Source of the DNA: Saccharum officinarum
Lineage: Eukaryota > Streptophyta > Magnoliopsida > Poales > Poaceae
Direction of reading: 5' to 3'
Length of the DNA: 64,000 nt
NCBI GenBank assembly: GCA_020631735.1
Contig: CM036160.1
Span: 112,512,680 to 112,576,679, forward strand
Under the pieces are notes generated by a model. The model did not search any database. It saw nothing but the letters and a program-made list of their open reading frames with translations, and was not told where the DNA came from. The position numbers and the translations under genes are program-made. Below, one piece after another: positions 55,748 through 64,000 of this stretch. Numbering within the stretch: the stretch's first letter is position 1; every line of letters starts with the position of its first letter.

Positions 55748-56622
55748 TGATGAGCTGAAGGCCGTGGCCGGGCACGCATCCATGCATGACGCGAGAGCGT
55801 ACGTATAAGGCTAGCTTGTGCTAGTTCTCTTCTACGTACGTGTACGTGCGAACCGTGTCCATACATGCATACTCATATTATACAGTATATATACTGCGTG
55901 CTACGTGAACGACATTCGAAAGCAACGTTATTACCAGCCGTAAGTATATCCATCCATCTGTGTCAACGACCATCAAGTTTGTGTTTATCAGGTGAGAAAA
56001 AAAAATCGTTTGGAAACCAATTAGAGATCGAGTTTGGCTTATATATATGTAAAACTGATCACTATATATAGGTAGCCAAAAATTTGTAATACTAATATTG
56101 TAGTACGTGTTATATATGTCGGTGTCTGTCGTGTAGCCAGTAATTTGTTGTTGTTCCAAATGCTATATGCATGTATACGTTGTCCCGAGAGATGATGATG
56201 TGTTATATATGTGTATGTATGTGTTTGACATTGGTCTGATCATTGAGCTGGCTTGGTGGCTCGTTTTAAAATTACTCCCCCTCAATCATTTTTTTTGAAA
56301 AAATAAATAATAAATTGGTTTTCAATGACTTTCGACTTTAGCTCGACTCATTAAGTTTGATTCGAAGTGCATCTCAAACAATTTAAGAGACTATAACTTA
56401 GAATATTATGTCAACAATTTCCCCAAAAAAAAACTCAAAAAAGTGTTGCCGGCTCAAACAAGGAGCCCGTTGCATTCCAACCAAGTACAGATCTAGAAAA
56501 ACCATGATCATGCTACACAAGGATTTGCGTGACTTGTTATCCAATTTAGCTTCACACAAATGCCCCAATGCAAAAACCACTCTCTTCAATAGAACATATA
56601 ATCCATTTAGCGTATATATATA
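55748..56622. other. 3' flank of the eight-cysteine gene
   Basis: No further gene. The beginning should be 3' UTR. The rest is AT-rich. Confidence 0.45.
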
Positions 56623-57502
56623 GAGTTTTGCTCCGGTGGACCATTTTCTGGAAACTGCACGAATCCTAAAGCAGACATTTAATTTAATTCATCTTTGTGG
56701 GTATTATCAAGGCCCGACCCTACCCATGCTCATAGCAAGTCCAGAGCAGCCCAGGCCGATAGTTGGGATGGATCCCGCCCCTCGAGCGTGCTTGTTTCGT
56801 GCATCGTGCGGACGGACGACGGCGGCGGCGGCGCCACGCAGCTACCGAACCTTACCTGCCTCCGCCATTAACAACATATAGTATACCAGTGAACTAATGC
56901 TACTTCCTAAGGTACATAGAGAGAGGTGGCCGGGGGGCATATGGCGAGGAAGCCTTGGTCTCGCGACGGGTGTTGACGACGTCGTGGACCTATGACAACG
57001 GCAACATCGGATCAGCAGCGACCGTGATAGGCATCAGCGTAGGTGCCGCAGCCCGCGTGGCCGAGGACCCGGATATTTGACAACAACGGAGCGCCCGAGG
57101 ATGATGAGCTCTCGCCACCACCGATCACCATAGGAGTAGGATTTGGGAAGAGGATTTGCGTGTATGAGGCGACAGAAGAGGAGAAATGGGTCGCAGACTC
57201 TCGGGGATGAGGAGGCAGGGGCTGTAGCATGGCAGCGGTCGAGGAGAAAAGGGCCGGAATGCAGGGGCGTAGGATGTGACGCGGCGGAGGCAGACTCGGT
57301 CGGCGCCGCAGCCACACGCCCGCCGGATGTTGTGATTTCAGAACAATCACGTCAAAAGTAATGGATGGGCAGGGGCTGGACTTTGGACATGGGTAGGGCT
57401 GAGCCCAGACCAGATCCATTACGAAATAAATTAAAAAAATTATTATCAGCCTGCTTCAAGATTCGTGCAAATTTTATGGAGAGGTCCACCTGAGCAAAAC
57501 TC
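56623..57502. mobile_element. TIR element with GC-rich cargo
   Basis: Left end GAGTTTTGCTCCGGTGGACC and right end (reversed) GAGTTTTGCTCAGGTGGACC are inverted repeats, continuing more loosely through GCACGAATC...AAGCAG. It is embedded in (TA)n on both sides, so a duplication such as TATATATA cannot be measured exactly. The centre (about 56800-57350) is GC-rich with a 135-codon minus ORF of no known family. It could be a Pack-type non-autonomous element. Confidence 0.6.
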
Positions 57503-59382
57503 ATATATATAAGGTAAAACATTTACCACCAATAGCTGCTCCGCGTATATTATCAGCAAATAATTATATTACATGAAAAATAACTTTATCCATGAATATA
57601 CAAACACCTATCTTACAAACTTTAAGTATATCCATATATCTATTTTTTTGCAGTACACAAAGACCAAAAATATCATAAAATACGAAATCACTTTGATTAT
57701 GAATATGTCAGCATCAATCTTAATTATATATATATGGAGTACAGCATTAATCTGCCTACCATTTTGGACTACAAAACAACTGTGCATGTACCCACCGACA
57801 CACGCATGAGTGTGACCGTTTCAATCGCGTACTAATAAATTGCTGAAAGCACTAATATTTGCTTAAGTCATCATGTGCACCATAATTTAAACCTGGGTGG
57901 ATAGAGTCATATATATACTCTCCCAACCCCCCAACACCTTGGCTACCTATTTGTTCACAAATGCCTGAAAAAGTTTTATCCACAGAAATCCTAAAGTAAT
58001 ATATCTTTCAGATAGGAAGTGAAGCAAGATTATATCCAGTCTGCCTCCGCTCCAAAAAAAAGTGCCTCTTTTTTACTCTATATACATTCCATATGTTTTA
58101 CCTTTTTAAAAAAAACTAGCAAATATGCCTGTTCGTTGCTACGGATAAGGGTTTTGTGGTTGAAAACCGCCTCATCTTTCTTCTTCCTTGTTAGCGCCGA
58201 CCTCACCCCTGCTCTCGCTTGCACACACTACCTCATGCACCCCCCAGTCGCCACCCCCTACATTGGTCTTCTAGCACCCATAGTCGGCAGCTGACACAGG
58301 ATCACTACCCCACCAACCTCTCACGCCGCCCTACCCTAGCCACAGGGCTCCTGTCGACTACTCCGACACGACCCCCCCCCCCCGGCCAGCCCTGCGCAAA
58401 CTGCCATCTCCCACCGCCCCGGTGAGCGGTGCCCATGTCGTCTCGGCCACCATCGCCGCCATGTTGCGACCACAAACCCAAACCCTCTTCCTCTTGTACA
58501 TTTGTCTGTTAGTGAAATCTCTCTTGGAACTGTGATCCCGGCGCTAGGTGGCTCTTCTTCCACTCTTGGGGCACGAACGCACGACCGATCACGTGTCTGA
58601 ATTTGCACTGGAAAAAATAAAAATACAAAAACCACGAAAAAACATATCAAACTATACTCGGGAAAAGAAAATAATAAAACGTAAAAATGTGTCAAACAAA
58701 GTACTCACCTACTCCGGTATCATGTAGATTTTGCGCGTCTCACCGATCCAACATAGACTGTTGACTGTTTTTTTTGTTTATTTTGCTAACAATTGTGCCC
58801 GTGCGTCGCTAAATGCAAGTCGTGGTTACTTCTATGAGCACGCATCATGATTCCAGACTCTTATACGGGACATTGAGGGCGTGAGCGTATTTGGAAAGTA
58901 AAAAAATAGGCTCATAATATATTTATTATTTATTATTTTTGTTTATAATAAAATGTGGGAGATAAAAAATAATAAATGCGAGTTATGTTGTATGAGCACG
59001 GACCATAAGTCCGGACTCGGCACACGGAGATAAGACAACTTGTCGTTTCATGTATAGATAAATCAAAATTCCTAAGGTAGGTCAATTTTCTATAATCATA
59101 TTCGGACTTGTAAAAAAAATATTAACAACGGCGTTACGTACTATCTTGGTTTTTCCTGCCTATCATACCACATACGGTCAAATCATCATCGGAAACATCT
59201 TACAAGCGGACTTTAGTTCAACAGCTTTTTCGGTCACCATCCAAAATAAAATAGAACTCTAATCTGGTTACGCCTTAGCTCATGGAAATCAGATATGAGG
59301 ACTTGAGTCCAAGAAAAATAATAGTGTATGTCAACGTAGAGGTCGTATTTGACTCATGTTCCTAAATAGACGTATTTGAAAT
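57503..59382. other. Intergenic, no supported gene
   Basis: It contains a C13 run near 58371, a proline-rich low-complexity stretch, and two copies of the recurring phrase (AGCAAATATGCCTGTTCGTTGC at about 58118, AACAATTGTGCCCGTGCGTCGC at about 58788). Confidence 0.45.
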
Positions 59383-59457
59383 TGAATCTTGGTTTACGAG
59401 GAGTCTTACATATTACATGTAATCTTGGTTTAGGAGGAGTCTTACATCTTACATGTA
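59383..59457. repeat. ~37-bp tandem duplication
   Basis: AATCTTGGTTTACGAGGAGTC...ACATGT is followed immediately by AATCTTGGTTTAGGAGGAGTC...ACATGT. Confidence 0.85.
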
Positions 59458-60472
59458 GGTGGAAAAAAATTTTGACGAAAATTCTGCCTATAGAAAAAAC
59501 ACAGTATCGATACAGATGCTCGCAACTCGCATGATCATACATGTACCACTCATTAATCATCTTACTCAAGCAATATTAGATGGACAATATATATAGTTTT
59601 TTTTGCCTCATGCCCAAGTCAAATAGACATGTATTTGAATCGCAAGGAGCATTTTATAGACATGTTGAAAGTGATAGTCAAAGTTTTTAGCTTTTATTAT
59701 TACTAGGTTCGTGCTCGTGTGTTGGTACGGGGCAGCTAAAATTTTGTACTAAAAACACAAGAATTGCACGATAAGATAACAATATTGTAAAAGTAAATGC
59801 CGACGTTAAAGTGACGTTTACTCCAAAAGTCAAAGTCCATGAAATGGAGTCGCATGGCGTTCTCCTTCCGCGCCGCCCGACGTTCTCCTTCTGTGCTGCT
59901 CGGCTCATCTGCAATGGAGTCGTCTTCCCAAGCAGGAGACGTTGCGAGCAGCAGTACACTTGCCGAGGGAGGGGAGTCGATGCACGCATTGATACTGGCG
60001 GTGAGGGAGGGCGAAGGTTTATTATGTAGCGAAGAATCCGATGGGGTTCGTAGGTCGCACCACTATATGCAGTTAGATGAGCCCTTTGCAGCCGGGCGAG
60101 GACGCGGGGAGAGGGTCACGCGATCACGCGGCGCGCTGATTGCCGGTGGGGGTGGTCTTGGCGCGCGCGGGCGAAGACGCGAGTCTTGGGCGGGCGATGG
60201 TGCAATTATAATCTGATAGAAAATGGAAATGTTAGCCTGTGATTGAGCATGATTGGTTTTGGTTTCTATCTATGTATCTGTTGATTGAGCGAGATTGATT
60301 TTGGTCATGTATCTCTTATTTGAGCGACATTAGTTTTAGTTTTAAAGATGGAAACGTCAGGTACCCTGTGCATGCACGCGATTGATTTTGGTTTCTATAT
60401 CTACTTATTGATTATGATTTGTGAACACCTGTTTTTTCATGGAAACAAAGCGCTAGCGTGCGCCCTCATATA
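59458..60472. other. Region without assignable gene; GC-rich island at 59840-60200
   Basis: A 125-codon plus ORF (59839-60216) crosses the GC-rich part but shows no domain and begins with a 23-bp tandem repeat (CGTTCTCCTTC). I treat it as unsupported. A diverged TGATTGAGC-G(A/C)-GATT(G/A)-TTTTGG repeat follows at 60235-60400. Confidence 0.4.
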
Positions 60473-60560
60473 TTTACCAAAAAGTGTGTGTATTTACCAA
60501 AAAAGTGTGTGTATTTGTGAACACCTGGTTTCTATATCTACCAAAAAGTGTGTGTATTTT
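60473..60560. repeat. Tandem/dispersed short repeat ACCAAAAAGTGTGTGTATTT
   Basis: Three copies of ACCAAAAA(A)GTGTGTGTATTT occur within 88 bp. Confidence 0.85.
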
Positions 60561-60574
60561 CATTTTCAGAATTA

Positions 60575-61440
60575 CTTACATGGATGAAGAGAAGGTTCAA
60601 TTGCATATGGAAAGAATAGAAAGTTAATGAAGTTGATTGGGGACCAAGTCCAAATATTCCTAATGTCACCACCAAGCCATCACGTCACTTTTGGCTCAAA
60701 GAAAGAAAGAAAGAGTCCAAGTCCAACACGTTTTGGAAGATGAATTCGGACTGCAGAAGAGTCCCAACTTCCAACGGTTGCCACGACTTCATACGGACTC
60801 CGATTGGGACGTTCTAGGACTTTTTGGAAAGCTTATCAAGTCTACTTTCCAACGGATCTGGACTCATGCCGATATCTTGTTAAATACGTCCGCAGTCCTC
60901 ATTTTAATACCGAGACCTTTTCTATCCACGGTGCTGCGTCACCTGATTGTTGCCTGATGGGCTGTGTATCAAGTGGGGTCCAATAGGGGCGTGTCCTAGG
61001 GTTGTGGGATGACCCCCACCACGTCCAGGTCGTCCTCTACCCTCTCATATACCTCCATAGCCATCACAAAGAGATTGGGTTTTTGTTTTGATGTAAGTTT
61101 AGCTCCTGCTACTTCCTGGTAGACACGTGTGTCGGTTAGACCATCTGTTCTACTCGATCCGGAACCCCACCTTTATGTGTATTAGATCTAAAACTTTATC
61201 TTATATTTGCAATTGAGTGCTTGTTCTACTTGTTCTTGCTTGTTCTTCGATTGCTTGCAGGAATAACCCTAGTGGTTTCGTTGGTTGTGATCCGTAAGAG
61301 CGTGACAACCGCTGGAATTGGTGTATCGATCGCTAAGGCGCGGCGTCCTTGGATGGTTGTAGTCGGGTCGTGAATGTCTCTCCAGTGAAATCGAAGTTAT
61401 CCTTCTCCACCGAAAGATTAGGACACACATTCTCTTATCA
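60575..61440 (+). mobile_element. Possible LTR-retrotransposon LTR/leader fragment
   Basis: Text such as GGGACCAAGTCCAAATATTCC, CAACGGTTGCCACGACTTCATACGGACTCCG and GTGATCCGTAAGAGCGTGAC resembles the long untranslated LTR sequences of grass retrotransposons. Ends and a target duplication were not found, so the call is weak. Confidence 0.3.
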
Positions 61441-62322
61441 CGGTCGGCCCAGGCACGGCACGCCGCCTCGTGCTAGGCCGGCCCGGGCACGGATCACCAC
61501 GGGCTGGGCCGTGGGCCGTGCCACCGGGCCGCGGGCCGCATGGCTTTCTATAAATGAGCCTTTACATTGTTTTGCTTCAATTATGAATTCCCCCTACTGT
61601 GGTTGTGCCAATGCTTCATTAGGGGCACAATGTTGTGACGTCATAAGAAGGAATTGTTTGAAAAGGGCATTGAGAAATATAAGTATCCCTTAACCAGGAG
61701 TTTTTTTAGAGCAGAGAGCGCCCCTGGCGCTATTCAGCACGGTTTATGACGCGGCGTCTGACACTGTTTATGACGTGACATTGATATTTACTATTCACTT
61801 TTGTTTTTTTGCTCAGGTAAATTTAAAATAATTTCTTCACTGTTCATGACGGGCGCGGCGGCAGCGCGCCCACCATGCTAGTTTGTTTCAAGCATGGCAT
61901 ATAAGAACCGAAGAGTATCACTTTATATTCTAGAATCTCATATGGGATGTCAGTGCTCCGGTTCACTTTTTTAAGACAAATCTATAAACTCTATAAAGCT
62001 AAACCCCACTAGCTAATTCTTTAGAAATACAAGCTGTCCATCAAAGCAGTCTATTATTGGATGCATTTATGACCAACTAGCATTTGCAACTATGGTGTAC
62101 ATGTTAGCAAGAATCATCCACTAATATGCATTTAGTTGTCCACGTCAGCGTGCCACGTCATCCGCTAACATTAACTTATAATTGTTGATCCCTTTGTATA
62201 AGTAATTTTATTCCAAATCATCAGCAATTTCCACGGCAACGCGTGGGACATTCACCTACTGTTTATATACGAGTAAATCATGGCTAGTTAGTAAAACACC
62301 TCTACAATTCAGTAAATCATGG
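61441..62322. other. Mixed degraded repeats, no gene
   Basis: 61441-61560 is a GGGCCGTGCC/GGCCCGGGC-rich stretch like those found near ends of grass hAT elements. The remainder is AT-rich without structure I can classify. Confidence 0.3.
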
Positions 62323-62450
62323 CTAGTTCAACGGCCACAGGAGTGGCCGAGGAGTCCAGGCTGCGCTGTGAAGGCGAACTTCTCGCCTTCTCGGCCACGA
62401 TGGCACGAACCGGACGACGTCGCCCATGGATAGGTAGGACACCACGAAGG

Positions 62451-62495
62451 CATGAACGCGCTTTTTTTTTTTTTTTTTGCAACAACATGAACGCG
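62451..62495 (-). mobile_element. Minimal poly(A) retroposon insertion with 10-bp target duplication
   Basis: CATGAACGCG occurs at 62451-62460 and 62486-62495. Between them lie 25 bp which read on minus as TTGTTGC followed by A17 and G. Direct repeats around a poly(A) tail are the hallmark of LINE-mediated insertion, here almost completely 5'-truncated. Confidence 0.75.
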
Positions 62496-62646
62496 TTGTT
62501 GAACGTCGTGTTGGCCGCCCCGCCGGCATCTAGTTTCTAGACCTCAGCGTAGGACATAACGCTAGTGGCGTTGCTTCCGTGCTGCTTCGGCCTCGCTGCA
62601 ACCACTGGCGCCCTGACGGCGCTGATAGAACCACGTGCGGCCGTAC

Positions 62647-63204
62647 CAGGGCGGATCTTAGGGGGGCTCCAGCCCCCCCCCCCCCCCCACTACAGCTGGT
62701 GTATGAATGGAAGGCCTGGTTTAGATTCTAAATTTAGGAACCAAATTTTGCATAGTAAGTGTTCCGTCATATTGTAGTAATTTTGTTTTTATTTGGTAAT
62801 AATTATCCAAATATTAATTAATTAGACTTAAAATATTCGTCTCGCAAAGTACAACAAAACTGTGTAATTAGTTTTTGATTTCATCTACATTTAGTACTCC
62901 ATATACGTGCCGATATTTTGATGTGATGGGGAATCTTCTTTTTGCATAGTGGAATTTAGGGGTGAATTTAGATATCTAAACAAGGCCGAAATATCGAGAG
63001 GGTGAGAGAGAAGAAGAGGTGAAGGAAAGAAGAAAAATGGAGAGAAAGAGAGGAAGAATAAGAGACCAGCCCCTTGAGCCCCTGTGAAAGTTCGGTCATT
63101 GGAGCTTAGGAAGAAGACGTTGAACACTGGACATAGGTTGAAGACGAAGGTCGAACCAGCCATAAAGTTCAGCCCCATAGGATTTTATCCTGGATCCACC
63201 ACTG
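62647..63204. mobile_element. Non-autonomous hAT element (558 bp)
   Basis: Ends CAGGGCGGATCTTAGG and CCTGGATCCACCACTG are imperfect inverted repeats of the CAGGGGCGGATCC type. The 8-bp duplication GGCCGTAC flanks it exactly (62639-62646 and 63205-63212). A C run of ~18 bases sits at 62672-62689. No transposase is present. Confidence 0.93.
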
Positions 63205-63757
63205 GGCCGTACAGCGGGAGAACCATGACCTCGTTGCTAGCGGGCACGCCCACGGCCCACCTCGATCCACAACACGACGTCATAGGTAGCAGAGAGGTGA
63301 GATGCATGGCTGGTCGTAGATCGGCGGGTCCAATGGCATTGGTCGCGCCCGTACGTAACCAGTGGAGACAGAACGCCACGAGCCGACGACACCTCGCCAC
63401 AACCTTGGAGCGTAGAAGACATCGTATATGCCCGGGAGTGGCGGCGACAAGTAGAAGACGTGATTAGGATGGTGTGACTAGGACGGTAGATATGTAGACC
63501 GTTGCGTGCGTAGCGCTGAGCAGGAACTCGGCGGCGTGGACGTGGTGGCGCCCCAATCCGAATTTGGCTATGTCACAGCGGATGCCGGGAACTGCCACGT
63601 GACGTCGATCCCACGGAAGCCGCTATCGCGGGCTAGCGCGATGGCCCCGGCGACGAACGCCGCACGGGACGCCGGGTCCGCGGCCATGGCCGCGAACGCT
63701 GAGTCGGCAATGAAGGGTCCGCAGCAGTGCGGCAGACAGGCTTTGGACGACTTGTGA

Positions 63758-64000
63758 CCGGTGCGTTGCGTTTAGGAAGGAAACAAGATCAAATTAAATC
63801 TCCAATGCGGGCCGACGAAGCGCGCTGTCCCCTAATTTGGGTCTACAGACACACAATTTTACATCAGGAATTATATATTATATCTAAATTATTCTAACCA
63901 CTTTTATATATTCTTTTCCTCTTGTAAATTTCTATCAGAAATCCTTTCTTATTCTTTATTTTTTTTCACCCTTTCACCTGTCGGCGCACGTTGTGAAGTG
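63758..64000. other. Right edge, no gene
   Basis: AT-rich sequence. The N-terminal part of the GH18 pseudogene may have extended here, but I see no further match. Confidence 0.4.

Larger units (their letters stand above)
62323..63757 (-). pseudogene. GH18 class V chitinase-like pseudogene, interrupted twice
   Basis: Read leftwards, the fragments are: FAAMAADPASRAAFVAGAIALARDSGF and GIDVTWQFPASA (the GH18 DxxDxDxE strand, with Gln where the catalytic Glu sits) at about 63705-63570; a shifted frame with DIAKFGLG; SNEVMVLPLYG at about 63235; then, beyond the hAT element, RTWF; a shifted frame PVVAARPKQHGSNA; AGGAANTTFNNAF; VSYLSMGDVV; and a C-terminal LLWPLN with a stop at 62323. Order and phrases fit plant class V chitinase/chitinase-like proteins. 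At least three frameshifts, a hAT insertion and a small retroposon insertion kill the gene. Confidence 0.8.

Noticed and set aside
57012..57419. 135-codon minus ORF in the TIR element as a real gene
   Set aside because: No recognised domain, Pro/Ser-rich, overlapping open frames; kept only as possible cargo.
59839..60216. 125-codon plus ORF in a GC-rich island
   Set aside because: Starts in a tandem repeat, no domain, no promoter or splice context.

Overview
The window looks like repeat-dense nuclear DNA of a grass, most likely a panicoid/andropogonoid species (sorghum, sugarcane, Miscanthus or maize relatives; inference). The support is the CACTA subterminal motif CTTTGCCGAGAG/CTCTCGGCAAAG, several Stowaway MITEs, Tekay-type chromovirus coding sequence, and GT-AG introns in GC-rich plant gene remnants. 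One 100-N assembly gap is present (24571-24670). I see no tRNA, rRNA or CRISPR.

Layout. 1-6005: right part of a CACTA transposon with a broken TNP2 transposase on the minus strand, ending in a CCTGTAGTG terminus that abuts a relic of a glucanase-type X8 domain. 6318-6576: Stowaway MITE. 8137-12596: solo LTR (TSD TATGG). 12793-13742: partial pectinesterase copy A. 13743-37780: a nested block. An unclassified host element holds a LINE-like ORF1 element, which was hit by a Tekay-like Ty3/gypsy chromovirus complex (15952-36187, TSD GCGGT) with LTRs of about 4.98 kb. 37977-42133: Stowaway MITE split by another solo LTR of the same long-LTR family (38120-42015, TSD CTAAT). 42746-43059: F-box relic. 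43075-46366: 1.3-kb foldback palindrome split by a copia-like LTR. 46501-49364: solo LTR of another family (TSD ACAAC). 50289-51683: nearly complete pectinesterase copy B with one nonsense codon. 52435-54407: three Stowaway MITEs. 54902-55747: the only intact host-type gene, a secreted eight-cysteine (LTP-like) protein with an acidic/basic insertion of 189 residues. 56623-57502: TIR element with GC-rich cargo. 62323-63757: GH18 class V chitinase-like pseudogene cut by a hAT element (8-bp TSD) and by a minimal retroposon.

The most exciting item is an additional sense ORF in the chromovirus (29812-30426, minus), between the primer-binding site and gag. From its first ATG it encodes a close copy of the histone H3 N-terminal tail (K4, K9, S10 kept; K14 and K18 replaced), followed by a long coiled coil and an acidic tail. 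The same element encodes an integrase with a C-terminal chromodomain, the module that in this clade is expected to read H3 tails. An element carrying both an H3-tail mimic and a putative H3-tail reader suggests a chromatin-directed system. Both the mimic ORF and gag start directly after 3'-splice-site-like sequences, which suggests alternative splicing.
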